The notes: generated by a model not told the origin, from the sequence alone. Positions 16,548 through 24,915 are shown, counted from the first letter of the stretch. The stretch is DNA of 64,000 bases from G963667675 sp963667675 (GCA_963667675.1 OY763929.1:1054001-1118000); one strand, 5' to 3'. Translations and numbers: made by a program.

Positions 16548-17548
16548 CCACGCCTGCTGTTTCGGCTGACCCATCCGTGGACGGCGAAGTTCTCCTGGAG
16601 GCCAGGGACCTCAAGAAGCACTTTCCCGTCACCAAGGGCATCCTATACCAAAGGGTAACCGGCTACGTTAAAGCCGTAGACGGCGTGTCTTTCCAGGTGC
16701 GGGCCGGAGAAACCCTGGGGCTGGTTGGCGAGTCGGGATGCGGCAAGACCACTACGGCAAAAATGCTGCTAGTCCTTGAGCGGCCAACCTCCGGAGAGTT
16801 GCTGTTTAGAGGAACTGAAGTACAGGATGCCAAAGCCGGCGCCCTGAAGGAATACCGCCGGTCGGTGCAGGCCGTCTTTCAGGATCCCTGGAGTTCGTTG
16901 AACCCCAGGATGCGGGTAAAGCACTTGATCGCCGAGCCAATGGTCATCAACTGGAAGGTGTCCAAACAGCAGATCGAAGACCGGGTAGAAGAACTTCTCA
17001 AGGCCGTCGGCCTTGACTCCTACCACGCCAACCTGTACCCCCACGAGTTCAGCGGGGGGCAGCGGCAGAGGCTGGCCATCGCCCGGGCATTGGCCCTCAA
17101 CCCAAAGGTCATCGTGCTCGATGAGCCGGTGTCGGCTCTCGACGTTTCCATCCGCGCTCAGATAATGAACCTGCTCAAAGACCTGCAAGTCGAGTTCAAC
17201 GTTGCTTTCTTGTTGATAGCTCACCACCTGGCGACCGTGCGTTACATGTGCCGCTACGTGGCCGTCATGTACCTGGGGGAGATTGTCGAATACGCCGAAG
17301 TCAAGGACCTATTTGACAACCCACTGCATCCGTACACCAAGGCCCTCATGTCCGCCGCCCTGCCTTCCCATCCAGACGTTGTGCAGGACGAAATAGTCTT
17401 GACTGGTGAGGTGCCTTCACCGTTGAACCCGCCGGCTGGCTGCCACTTCCACCCCCGGTGCCCCTTCGCCATGGACCGGTGTGCCGTGGAAACGCCGGTG
17501 GAAAAAGAAATCACTCCGGGACACCGGGTGGCCTGCCACCTGTTCTAA
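16544..17548 (+). CDS. oppF: Oligopeptide/dipeptide ABC transporter ATP-binding protein (OppF/DppF type)
   Basis: 334 residues from GTG 16544, chosen because GGAGGG stands 6 nt upstream and the start overlaps the OppD stop (GTGA). A longer frame upstream would run through OppD and is unlikely. Walker A GESGCGKTTTAK, Q-loop VFQDPWSSLNP, signature FSGGQRQRL, Walker B VIVLDEPVSALDV and switch LIAHHLATV are present. The switch His is intact. The C-terminal extension has GCHFHPRCPFAMDRC, as usual for OppF. It forms the heterodimeric motor with OppD. A strong terminator follows at 17593-17621. Confidence 0.92.
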   Translation: MTTPAVSADPSVDGEVLLEARDLKKHFPVTKGILYQRVTGYVKAVDGVSFQVRAGETLGLVGESGCGKTTTAKMLLVLERPTSGELLFRGTEVQDAKAGALKEYRRSVQAVFQDPWSSLNPRMRVKHLIAEPMVINWKVSKQQIEDRVEELLKAVGLDSYHANLYPHEFSGGQRQRLAIARALALNPKVIVLDEPVSALDVSIRAQIMNLLKDLQVEFNVAFLLIAHHLATVRYMCRYVAVMYLGEIVEYAEVKDLFDNPLHPYTKALMSAALPSHPDVVQDEIVLTGEVPSPLNPPAGCHFHPRCPFAMDRCAVETPVEKEITPGHRVACHLF

Positions 17549-17592
17549 CTGGCGAGCGCGCTGCTCCCGGCAACAAACCGCAAGCGATAAAG

Positions 17593-17621
17593 AAGGCCCC
17601 TGAAACACTCAGGGGCCTTTT
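17593..17621 (+). terminator. Rho-independent terminator of the oppDF genes
   Basis: AAGGCCCCTGA (17593-17603) and TCAGGGGCCTT (17609-17619) form an 11-bp perfect stem, followed by four T. Confidence 0.9.
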
Positions 17622-17636
17622 CCGTTCCTGGCATAT

Positions 17637-17711
17637 TGGAGCCGGTGAGGGGAGTCGAACCCTTGACCTGCGGTTTACGAAACCGCTGCTCTACCACTGA
17701 GCTACACCGGC
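17637..17711 (-). tRNA. tRNA-Thr (anticodon CGT)
   Basis: Acceptor GCCGGTG/CACCGGC, anticodon stem GCGGT/ACCGC with loop TTCGTAA (anticodon CGT, reading ACG), T arm AAGGGTTCGACTCCCCT, discriminator T and an encoded CCA at 17639-17637. Confidence 0.95.
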
Positions 17712-17979
17712 TCGGGAGCGATTGAGGCGATTTTCGGGATAGTCGTCCGCATCCCGCGCCATCATTCGGTTAGTCTGGCGCGGCCCGGCTTGGCTCTCGC
17801 CAGACGCCCTTCGACAACATTTGACAACAAATATACCCAGTTGTCTAGACGCTGGCTAAGACCAACATTTCTCTAGCGCCGTTTTTCGGGGTCGAGAGCG
17901 TACCGCTGCCATCCGAGCGCCGTTGCGAGCCGAGAGCGTTGGAATGCTGCCGTAGAGATTGCAAGCCCGGCGGCGATGC
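17712..17979. other. Intergenic region downstream of tRNA-Thr, no gene recognised
   Basis: No convincing coding frame on either strand. It contains near-repeats of TTCGACAAC/TTTGACAAC (17810-17830) and of GTCGAGAGCGTACC/GCCGAGAGCGTTGG, possible debris of an old insertion beside the tRNA. I find no integrase gene or duplicated tRNA end. Confidence 0.4.
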
Positions 17980-18019
17980 AAACAGGCAGGGCAGTCAGTC
18001 TGGCTGCCCTGCCTGTTTT
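17980..18019. terminator. Bidirectional terminator, 15-bp perfect stem
   Basis: AAACAGGCAGGGCAG (17980-17994) pairs with CTGCCCTGCCTGTTT (18004-18018), with T residues on both exit sides. It lies about 100 nt past the stop of the zinc-binding protein gene on the minus strand. Confidence 0.85.
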
Positions 18020-18118
18020 GCCGGATGACCGTCTAGCAGCGGATTCAGGTAGGTTGGCGCTGCCGCCCGCGCTCCTCGTAAACCGGCATAGTCTCATGCC
18101 GTGAGATTGAGGTTGCGC

Positions 18119-19429
18119 TCATCTCAGGGCCTCGACAATGCGTTCCACATTTGTCCTAAACATGCCGAGATAGGTCCCGGCGGCGCTGCCCTTCTCGCCC
18201 AGGGAGTCCGCATAGAGCTGGAAAAGCGCTGCCCCGGTTTCTCTTGCCAGGGCCTCCGGAACTTTTCCGCTAACTGTCGTTTCACTGAATACTGCAGGCG
18301 CATTGTGCTCCCGGATCACCTCCACCAGTCTCGCCATGTGCTCCGCAGAGGGCTCTATGTCCGGCGCCAGAGAAGGAATGAGGGCGCCGATGACCTCAAA
18401 TCCGTAGACATCTGCAAAGTAGGCGAAGGTGTCATGGGATGTGACCAGCACCCTGCGCTCTGGCGGCACTAACTTGACCTGCTCTTGAGTCCAGGAGTGT
18501 AGCTCGTCAAGCTGCTCCGCATAGTCAGTGGCATTCTGAAAGTAGGTTTCGGTGCCCTCGGCGTCTAGGGCCGAAAGCCGAGCTGCTATAACGTTTACTG
18601 CGATCTTCACACGGTTCGGGTCGAACCAGAAGTGGGGATCCAGGGGGCCGTGGTCATGGCCATGGTCGTCCATGTGCTCGTCTTCATGGTCGTCTTCGTC
18701 GCCATGATCGTCCATGTGATCGTCACCATGGTCGTCTTCGTCGCCGTGGTCGTCCATGTGATCGTCGCCGTGATCGTCTTCGTCGCCATGATCGTCCATG
18801 TGATCGTCGCCGTGATCATCTTCGTCGCCATGATCGTCCATGTGATCGTCGCCATGGTCGTCTTCGTCGCCATGGTCGTCCATGTGATCGTCGCCATGAT
18901 CGTCCTCGTGGCCATGGTCGTCCCCGGCAAACTCCAGGGGATCAACGCGTTCGCCTAGCGCGACTATCTTGGAGTCATCGGCGCTGGCGTTGTGTACCAG
19001 GTCCTCCAACCAATCGGCCTCAAGTCCAAGACCGATGGTGAACACGATGTCCGCGTCCGCTACCTTGGCAACGTCTTGGGCCCCTGGAATGAAACTGTGC
19101 GGATCGCTGCCCGCCGGCAACAGGCTGAATACTTCAACCCTGTCCCCGCCTATCGCCTCAGCCCAATCACCCACAATGTTGGATGTGGCAACCACCTGCA
19201 ACGCCGGTCTTGAGGGGGTTGCAGTCTCCGTGATAGGCGCTGTCTTGGAAGGGGTTGCCTCGACGGGTTCCGGGGTGCCCGTGGAAGTGGCCGTAGGCTG
19301 AGGGATCTCTGTTGCCGGCATGGAGCCGTCATTCCCGCAGCCTGCCAGAAATGCTGCGGCGATTAGCAATAGGCATAAGGCCATCGCCGGCGCTACAAGC
19401 CTCCGATAGTTATTGAGATGTAGTATCAT
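18119..19429 (-). CDS. znuA: Zinc ABC transporter substrate-binding lipoprotein (ZnuA family) with expanded His/Asp repeats
   Basis: 436 residues, longer than the usual 300. A lipoprotein signal (LAGC, Cys 31) is followed by a Pro/Thr linker. The cluster 9 metal-binding fold starts at VVATSNIVGDWAEAIGGD. Likely zinc ligands are His in GSDPHSF (about 111), His in LDPHFWFDP, His in VTSHDTFAYF and the acidic residue of FSETTVS. Between the first and second ligands is a metal-buffer loop of six 14-residue repeats (DDHGDEDDHGDDHM, about 170-253) plus DDHGHDHG, far longer than the His-rich loop of E. coli ZnuA. It should catch Zn(II) outside the membrane. The Zur gene lies just upstream on the same strand; znuB and znuC are not in the window. 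Confidence 0.93.
   Translation of the reverse strand: MILHLNNYRRLVAPAMALCLLLIAAAFLAGCGNDGSMPATEIPQPTATSTGTPEPVEATPSKTAPITETATPSRPALQVVATSNIVGDWAEAIGGDRVEVFSLLPAGSDPHSFIPGAQDVAKVADADIVFTIGLGLEADWLEDLVHNASADDSKIVALGERVDPLEFAGDDHGHEDDHGDDHMDDHGDEDDHGDDHMDDHGDEDDHGDDHMDDHGDEDDHGDDHMDDHGDEDDHGDDHMDDHGDEDDHEDEHMDDHGHDHGPLDPHFWFDPNRVKIAVNVIAARLSALDAEGTETYFQNATDYAEQLDELHSWTQEQVKLVPPERRVLVTSHDTFAYFADVYGFEVIGALIPSLAPDIEPSAEHMARLVEVIREHNAPAVFSETTVSGKVPEALARETGAALFQLYADSLGEKGSAAGTYLGMFRTNVERIVEALR
18671..18922 (-). repeat. Six tandem 42-bp repeats inside znuA coding His/Asp-rich metal-binding units
   Basis: Each 42-nt unit encodes DDHGDEDDHGDDHM, with small changes in the first and last units. The middle copies are nearly identical in DNA, so copy number probably varies between strains. 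The reading frame is kept throughout. Confidence 0.92.
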
Positions 19430-19518
19430 ATCTGTTCCCAGTTCTCCCCTTTTATTAAATTAACCTGGATTCAACTCCACGCTCTCTTACACGATGTCCA
19501 GTAAGAGTTGCGACAAAG

Positions 19519-19530
19519 TATCATATTATC
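19519..19530 (-). promoter_or_regulatory. Promoter/operator-like AT site upstream of znuA
   Basis: On the minus strand GATAATATGATA includes TATGAT, a good -10 box, about 90 nt before the znuA ATG. It shares the TGATA half-site with the inverted repeats upstream of the Fur-family gene, suggesting joint control. Confidence 0.4.
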
Positions 19531-19570
19531 GAGCGCGACACCGAGCTTTCGGTCATCGGGGCCAACTCTG

Positions 19571-20005
19571 CTAGGCTCCCTCGCCGGCCGGGCAAGGATC
19601 ACAGGCCACGTACAACTCGACTCGGTGGTCTACGACCTGTCCTGGAATTTCTGCGGCAATGGACCTGAGCATCCGCTCGACTGTGGCAGCCCTGAATTCC
19701 TCCACTGCGCCGCATTTGACGCACACATAGTGGTGGTGGTGGTGACCGGTCCTGGAGACGCTGTAAACGTGGGAACCGTCCATCGCGGCGAGCTTACAGA
19801 CTGCTCCCGCCTCAAGAAGGGCCTTGATGGTGCGATATACCGTCGCCCTGCTTACCGAAGGCAACTCTTCGCTCAGTGCTTCGGCAGTGAAGCCTTCATG
19901 CTTCTGCTCCAGGAGATTGACGATCGCTTTCCTGGAAAAAGTAACCCTATGGCCGCGGTCCTCCAGCGCAGCCATCAGGTTCGGAGGCGATGTTTGAATC
20001 TCCAT
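19571..20005 (-). CDS. zur: Fur-family metal regulator, probably Zur
   Basis: 144 residues. The N-terminal winged helix (about 1-85) includes FTAEALSEELPSVSRATVYRTIKAL, the Fur recognition helix. The hinge GHHHHHYVCVKCGAVEEF carries the regulatory His ligands and the first CxxC of the structural zinc site. The second pair is CDPC near the C-terminus. Fur proteins repress uptake genes when metal is bound. Position directly upstream of a zinc-binding protein gene, on the same strand, supports Zur rather than Fur or PerR. Three inverted-repeat sites stand directly upstream (20008-20078), which suggests autoregulation. No SD site precedes the ATG, so a leaderless message or another start is possible. 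Confidence 0.9.
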   Translation of the reverse strand: MEIQTSPPNLMAALEDRGHRVTFSRKAIVNLLEQKHEGFTAEALSEELPSVSRATVYRTIKALLEAGAVCKLAAMDGSHVYSVSRTGHHHHHYVCVKCGAVEEFRAATVERMLRSIAAEIPGQVVDHRVELYVACDPCPAGEGA

Positions 20006-20007
20006 AT

Positions 20008-20078
20008 TGATACGCTATGTCACTATGACATTAAGCTTGTGTTGGCCGGAGTCCCATAGGAAGTGATACACCATATCA
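20008..20078 (-). promoter_or_regulatory. Putative Zur operators (inverted repeats TGATA-N5-TATCA and relatives)
   Basis: TGATA-CACCA-TATCA (20064-20078) is a perfect interrupted palindrome. TGATA-CGCTA-TGTCA (20008-20022) is a near copy beside the ATG, and it overlaps TGTCA-CTA-TGACA (20018-20030), also perfect. The AT-rich dyads and their placement fit a Fur-family operator cluster, but they do not match a known Zur box exactly. Confidence 0.6.
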
Positions 20079-20205
20079 TTATGGAACCGCCTTTGTCAAC
20101 ACCGAATTTATCTTGAAGGTTCCTCCCCTGGACACCCCCACCGGCCAGCGGCTTACGAGACTGCCACGCTGCCACTGGGCTACAACTGCTCGCTGGTTTC
20201 GCGGC

Positions 20206-20583
20206 CTACCTGTCGTCGACGCTCCCACCGCCGGGTCGGTTCCAGATTCGCCGCGTCCATGCCAGGAACATGGTCTTCCCTGTAGTAACGCGGCGTCCAA
20301 GCCTTGACTGGTTCCAGGCCCGTTCGTGAACGTAGTAAAGGATGATCTTTACTCCGCTATCGGCCAACGCAAAAAAGCCGGCGACCTCCCAGTTCTTATG
20401 CCAAATTGAGTAAATGATGGCGGTGACGGTAAAGGCGGTCGCCCGCCAGGACATCGCCTTCAGGAAACTGCGGGCGTGGGACTCGGTGTAGGAATGCTCC
20501 CCGTCTTCGGCGTCCGCGCCTGCGGGCACACTAGAAGGCGTCCCTTCAACGGCGTCTTGGTCTGGTGCCTTCGGGTCTGCCAT
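20206..20583 (-). CDS. DUF2061 family small membrane protein
   Basis: 125 residues. A charged N-terminal tail of about 35 residues precedes SHARSFLKAMSWRATAFTVT, the DUF2061 signature. Two membrane helices follow (about 46-62 and 68-84), then ILYYVHERAWNQSRLGR, also typical. The family is of unknown function; members are sometimes linked to sulfur assimilation or fused to adenylylsulfate kinase, which is not seen here. A sigma70-like promoter (20722-20751, minus strand) and a leader with a hairpin (20625-20656) precede the gene. Confidence 0.85.
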   Translation of the reverse strand: MADPKAPDQDAVEGTPSSVPAGADAEDGEHSYTESHARSFLKAMSWRATAFTVTAIIYSIWHKNWEVAGFFALADSGVKIILYYVHERAWNQSRLGRRVTTGKTMFLAWTRRIWNRPGGGSVDDR

Positions 20584-20624
20584 GCTTTGGTTGTTCAGCT
20601 CCTTACTACTGGCGCAATAAAATA

Positions 20625-20656
20625 CACCCGTTCCAATTCCAGGGTGGAAACGGGTG
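20625..20656 (-). terminator. Leader hairpin followed by a T-rich tract
   Basis: The arms CACCCGTTTCCA and TGGAACGGGTG (minus strand, one bulge) are followed by TATTTTATT. It lies in the predicted 5' leader of the DUF2061 gene. It may end read-through from the lipoprotein gene at 20916, or act as an attenuator. Confidence 0.5.
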
Positions 20657-20721
20657 CAGGTGAATCCTATCTTTCAGTGAGTACACAGGCGAAACAAATC
20701 GTCTTCGCAACGCGCGGGACG

Positions 20722-20751
20722 ATGCTATCATGCAGTCCAATCTAATGTCAA
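20722..20751 (-). promoter_or_regulatory. Sigma70-like promoter for the DUF2061 gene
   Basis: Minus strand: TTGACA (20751-20746), an 18-bp spacer, TAGCAT (20727-20722). It would give a leader of about 130 nt containing the hairpin at 20625-20656. The rest of the interval 20657-20915 shows no gene. Confidence 0.55.
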
Positions 20752-20915
20752 CCGAATCCTCCGCTCCGGGCCGCTGCATATCCCTGCGGCCAACGTCGTC
20801 CCACGCAGCTCTCTGATGGATTCAGGACTGGCGGACGCGCCAAGCCGAAACTTGGGATGCCTATTATCGGTCTCCCTGTCAATGGAGGAAAGCGCAAAAG
20901 GCCGCGCCGGCCTCG

Positions 20916-22847
20916 TCAACGAATGCTGGTCAGCCCGTTGCTGCCCGATACCGAGCCGGTAATGGTCTGCCCGTCGGCGGTCCCCAGCAGCATCAACGCG
21001 TACCACTGCCCCGCAGTCACGTTCGCCCCGGCGCTCTGCCCAACCGGTATCCGGGCCGTCAGGTTGGCGCGGTTTTGCCCGAAGCCGGCGGCCTCCTTCA
21101 GCCTCAAGTAAGCATCTCCCTGGGGCGTGGTGTTGGCCACCGTGATGTATCCCGACTGGTCCGCCCGGAAGTAGTAGATACGTCGGGCGTTGGCGTAGCC
21201 GATGGTGCACTCGGTCAACGCGGTGTGGGACACGGCCCACGGCAAGGTCTGAACGCCGGATCCCAGCATACATTCGACGGCAGGCGCCGGCGTGGGTGTT
21301 GGGGTCGGGGTCGCCGTAGGTGTCGGCGTGGGGGTTGGCTCCGGCGTTGGAGGCGCCGCCGCCGTTGCGTCCCTGAGCCGGAGCATCAGCTTGTCGCCGT
21401 TCTTCCACGGCGCAGCGGCAACGCTCCAGGTCCAGGTTGCGTTGGCCTGATCCACGGTGGCGTCGGCAGTTGCCAGGGTGACGGCGCCCGTCCCATCCAA
21501 AGCGATGACGTCCAACGCCCGCCCCGACAGGGAGACGTGGGTGTCCAGGGTTAGCACCGCCGAGCCTCCGGACCAAGCCAGGCTCTCCAACTCCACGTTC
21601 TGGCTGCCGACGGTGAAGGCGGCGGGTTTCAGCGCACCCTCAGTGGCGTTGGCTCCTACGCCGCCAGCGGTCAGGGTAAGAGGGTCGAAGAATGCCTCGT
21701 GGGTCGTGCCGGTGGGGGCGGTGACGGTGACGACCCACTTCAGTTGATGGTTCTCAGGCACAAAACTGCAGGGGATGAAATAGTAAGCTTGAGAATGATC
21801 AGCAAACCTATACGTGCCGCTCGGCAACGGCCTCGTGGTCATAATGGTGGAGGTATACCCATTGTATGCAAGGGCGTCATCATCCACGTTCCGCGCCTCA
21901 AACGATGCCGAGTTCTGGCCAGTGATCCAGAGCCTCTCGTATTCTGCATCTTGAGAAAGGCCGTATTCGTGCACCACGGTGCCTGCGCTGGCCCCTGACG
22001 CCACCTGACTCTCGTATTGTTCTGGGGTGTACAGACGCCCGTGGTACGCTTCCCAATCTCGGTACCACCGCTCATAATTCACACTCGCTTCGACGCAGTC
22101 GTCGTAGCCAACTATGCCCGCTCCTCCCTCCATCCACGCTATCTTCGCTCGCAGGTCGGCCAGGGAGATGGTGGGTGAAGGACTGCCGCCCGTCACCGCT
22201 TCCGCGTCCGTGATGAAATCGGAGCCGCCGTTCTCCCCCGATTCTCCAACCGCTTCCGGTGTATCCACCGCAGGAATCCACACCGGGTTCTGGGTGCTGA
22301 TCGCATAGTTCGTATCGCTTCCCTGGTGCTCGAAATGATAGGCATCAGTGAAGCGGAACTCACCGGCCGTCGACCCAGAGCCACCCGATGCGCCGGCTGT
22401 TGCCGACCGACTCAGGAAGAGTATCGCCTCCCGGCCGTCCCACCGGGTGTCCCGCCCCACCGTGGAAGCCCGGACGACGAACTCCGTCGGCCCAGTTCCC
22501 TTCAGGTACTCGATGGTCCTGAACCGCAACTTGCCAGCGGCGGCTGACTGTAGCGACGCCCTAACGATGACGTCGGACTTGAAGATACGCTCACTAACCG
22601 TGGGGGAACCAGCACCATAGTGGGAGGGGGAATGCGCTTTGCTGAAGATAACGGTAGTTGGTGTTGACGTAGGACCAATGTCATCCGGCGTTGACGTAGA
22701 ACCGATGTCATCAGGTGTTGACATGGAGCCGATGTCATCCGGTTTTCCGCAGGCTGAGAAGGTGAGGGCCAGACCAATTGTCAGGGCCAACAAAACCGAA
22801 CTACACCCCAGTAGTTCTTTGACTAACTCCCGCAAATTGTCAGACAT
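20916..22847 (-). CDS. Large secreted lipoprotein of unknown function, coupled to the metzincin gene
   Basis: 643 residues from ATG 22847, preceded by GAGG; a GTG at 22859 overlaps the upstream TGA (GTGA) and is a possible coupled start. The lipoprotein signal (LALTFSAC) leads into three short repeats (about STPDDIGS). A domain of about 150 residues follows, with FKSDVIVRASLQSAAAGKLR, similar to secreted proteins that test for metal or protease stability. The central part is unique. The C-terminal third has a beta-sandwich segment (VTLDGTG-like strands), a PTPT linker and a final domain with CMLGSGVQTLPWAVSH and YYFRADQSGYITV, resembling pre-peptidase C-terminal folds. The neighbouring protease gene points to a shared extracellular role. 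Function not assigned. Confidence 0.7.
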   Translation of the reverse strand: MSDNLRELVKELLGCSSVLLALTIGLALTFSACGKPDDIGSMSTPDDIGSTSTPDDIGPTSTPTTVIFSKAHSPSHYGAGSPTVSERIFKSDVIVRASLQSAAAGKLRFRTIEYLKGTGPTEFVVRASTVGRDTRWDGREAILFLSRSATAGASGGSGSTAGEFRFTDAYHFEHQGSDTNYAISTQNPVWIPAVDTPEAVGESGENGGSDFITDAEAVTGGSPSPTISLADLRAKIAWMEGGAGIVGYDDCVEASVNYERWYRDWEAYHGRLYTPEQYESQVASGASAGTVVHEYGLSQDAEYERLWITGQNSASFEARNVDDDALAYNGYTSTIMTTRPLPSGTYRFADHSQAYYFIPCSFVPENHQLKWVVTVTAPTGTTHEAFFDPLTLTAGGVGANATEGALKPAAFTVGSQNVELESLAWSGGSAVLTLDTHVSLSGRALDVIALDGTGAVTLATADATVDQANATWTWSVAAAPWKNGDKLMLRLRDATAAAPPTPEPTPTPTPTATPTPTPTPAPAVECMLGSGVQTLPWAVSHTALTECTIGYANARRIYYFRADQSGYITVANTTPQGDAYLRLKEAAGFGQNRANLTARIPVGQSAGANVTAGQWYALMLLGTADGQTITGSVSGSNGLTSIR

Positions 22848-22855
22848 AAGGAGCC

Positions 22856-24643
22856 TCACGGATGGTTCTTGATATGGTTCTCATAGATGTATTTCATGCC
22901 GTTTACGTCATACTGCGTAGGAGCGGCGTGCAGACCGCCCGACATGATGCCGGTCCGAGGCGCACCATGTCCCAACCCGGCGTTATGCCCAAACTCGTGT
23001 ATCACGTACATCGGTAGGTAGTAGTAGCGTGAGCCCGCCTTAGAGGCCTTTGAATAATCATCTGTCCACAGCCGATAATCCTTCTTCCCCGGAGCCGGAT
23101 CGCCAGGGAACTGAGGCGGGTATTCGATCCACATAGTCTGATTCCCAAGATCCGGATAGGAGCCGCTTTGATTGATGACACAAGCGATAGAGCCGCCACA
23201 CCTGTCATTTGCGGCTCCGGGGTTCCAGTAGCCTCTAACGGTCACGTCGGCCGAACCGCTAAGTTTTTTATCAAAGGCTACGGCAACCGTCTGTCCCTGC
23301 CAAATGTTGTGATTCGAGTCCCTTCCACTCCATATGTCTGCAGCCGAGTCAATCGCCTCCTCTGACGCCTTCAGGTCTGGTGTGTAGGGTAGACTGGGAT
23401 TCCCCGCGATTGGAGGAGGGCTTAAAAGGCCCCCAGGCCTGGTGCCGTCAAGGGGTGAGAGGGCTATCTTATAGTCAACTTGATGGTTGGCCCGATGCCA
23501 CGACTCTCGGATGTTGAGGAAGCTGTGCACGCTGTACGACCTGGGAGGCGTCGCCGTGGGATTGACCCCCGTGACGGTGACATCGGCGGTCCCGGTGCCA
23601 AGCTTGCAACGGACGAGATAGAACTCCGTCCCCAAGCTAATAGACTGTATCGTCGCGGCGGGCGGCGAAGACCAGTTGCACGTCTTCGAACCTAGAACTT
23701 GGTTTAACTGGAAGCCGGTGTCCGCCGGAACGGTGATAGCGTACCTGTGATTGTTGTTCCTCAACCGGGGCGGCACGACCCAGTCGACCTTCATGTACCT
23801 GTACTCCAAGACGCCCCACTTATCGGTGAACAGCTTGAAGGTCAGCCCGCTTGTCTCCGAGTACCTACAGGGACCTAATAAGTTATTTGGTGGTCCTAAA
23901 TTGCACATAGCCACCACTTGGTAGTCGTAGGCCGTCCCCTCGAACAACGCCGAGTCGGCGTCATTGTACGTATCACTGGAACTGGGAATCTTTGTGGCGA
24001 TGGTAGCAAAGTTGGCGCCGCCCCGCTCTCTACGCTTGACGTGATACTCGGTTACGGAGCCGCCTGGGTCTTTCCACATAAGCCCGACGCCCTTGTCTCT
24101 CTCCTTGGCGATTCCAGCCGTCAACCTGAAATTCAGCGTCGGTGTGGGCGTAGGCGTGGGTGCTGTCGTAGGGGCCGTCGTGGGTGCTGTCGTGGGCGCT
24201 GTCGTAGGGGCCGTCGTGGGCGCCGTCGTAGGCGTAGGTGTCGGCGTGGGCGGCGGCGTAGGCGATACCCAGCGACACTGGACATTGCCGCACTTGGATG
24301 TCCGCTTTTGCTGTTTATGGAAGGGAAAGTCAGACATCGGTCTCCATTTCCCGGTGTCAACCCACGGTCCCCAAGGTTCCTCATTCGGCGCCGCTATCCA
24401 CCGGTACTGTGTGCCTCCATCCCACGGCGGAAGATACCGGGCCTGCTGCTTCTCGTAGGTAGTGCCTCTACAACGGGTTTTCCCCGTGTCTTCCCACGGC
24501 AGCGAGGACGACTCCTGCTCCTCTTCCGACGACTGGGCCACAGCCAGGGAGATGCCAACCGCCAACAGCAACAGCAGGGAGAACCCCAGGATGGCCGCGA
24601 ATGTTATTCGGCGCTTGATAGCTCCTGAGTCGAAAGGTGCCAT
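22856..24643 (-). CDS. Secreted metzincin-type zinc metalloprotease (matrixin-like)
   Basis: 595 residues. The N-terminal signal/anchor FAAILGFSLLLLLAVGISLAVA is followed by two short Trp/Cys-containing segments (for example PWGPWVDTGKW). A low-complexity linker of PTTA/PTPT repeats comes next, then a fibronectin III-like domain (about 175-265, VTEYHVKRRERGG). Near the C-terminus HEFGHNAGLGH (549-559) gives the three zinc histidines and catalytic Glu of metzincins, and GIMSGG (Met about 567) is the Met-turn. It should cut proteins outside the cell. The protease domain has the usual short C-terminal end. AGAGG precedes the ATG, and the AT-rich region 24660-24715 is the likely promoter. The stop overlaps the lipoprotein GTG, so the two are co-transcribed. 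Confidence 0.85.
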   Translation of the reverse strand: MAPFDSGAIKRRITFAAILGFSLLLLLAVGISLAVAQSSEEEQESSSLPWEDTGKTRCRGTTYEKQQARYLPPWDGGTQYRWIAAPNEEPWGPWVDTGKWRPMSDFPFHKQQKRTSKCGNVQCRWVSPTPPPTPTPTPTTAPTTAPTTAPTTAPTTAPTTAPTPTPTPTLNFRLTAGIAKERDKGVGLMWKDPGGSVTEYHVKRRERGGANFATIATKIPSSSDTYNDADSALFEGTAYDYQVVAMCNLGPPNNLLGPCRYSETSGLTFKLFTDKWGVLEYRYMKVDWVVPPRLRNNNHRYAITVPADTGFQLNQVLGSKTCNWSSPPAATIQSISLGTEFYLVRCKLGTGTADVTVTGVNPTATPPRSYSVHSFLNIRESWHRANHQVDYKIALSPLDGTRPGGLLSPPPIAGNPSLPYTPDLKASEEAIDSAADIWSGRDSNHNIWQGQTVAVAFDKKLSGSADVTVRGYWNPGAANDRCGGSIACVINQSGSYPDLGNQTMWIEYPPQFPGDPAPGKKDYRLWTDDYSKASKAGSRYYYLPMYVIHEFGHNAGLGHGAPRTGIMSGGLHAAPTQYDVNGMKYIYENHIKNHP

Positions 24644-24715
24644 CAGGGACCTCTATCTATTATCATCCTTTTATCATTAGCTATTAGTCTATTATTACCT
24701 AATTATCTATATCCC
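24644..24715 (-). promoter_or_regulatory. AT-rich promoter region of the metzincin operon
   Basis: A strikingly AT-rich stretch in a GC-rich contig, with repeated ATTATC/ATTATT units. It contains several possible -10 boxes on the minus strand (TAATAG, GATAAT) and the SD AGAGG just before the ATG. No exact start site can be chosen. Confidence 0.45.
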
Positions 24716-24915
24716 AGATTCCCGACAGGTTGTCAAGCAGTCAGAACGTTGCCGGAAATCGCACCGGAATACCGCCAATCCCCCAGCCGCCCAGGATTGC
24801 GATTCCGTCCCTGTTGCGGTTTTGGAGACCGCCTGAGCCGGTAACTCGGACGGTCTCTTTTACCCCTGTGTCGAGCAGGGGGAGGTTTTTGCACTTGCCC
24901 CCGACACCACTTTGG

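Noticed and set aside
17873..18097. 74-codon minus-strand frame between tRNA-Thr and znuA
   Set aside because: No start signal, Arg-rich composition, and it runs across the terminator hairpin at 17980-18019.
17637..18118. tRNA-Thr as an integration site for a mobile element
   Set aside because: No integrase, no duplicated tRNA 3' end and no clear island border were found.
18671..18922. Regular 42-bp direct repeats that could be mistaken for a CRISPR array
   Set aside because: The units are contiguous without spacers, keep the znuA reading frame and code His/Asp repeats.
20110..20190. tRNA-like sequence on the minus strand (GTTGTAGCCCAGTGGCAG, with a CTCGTAA anticodon-like loop)
   Set aside because: D-arm and anticodon-arm similarity to tRNA-Thr can be seen, but the T arm and acceptor pairing are missing. 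At best it is a tRNA relic, so it is not listed as a gene.
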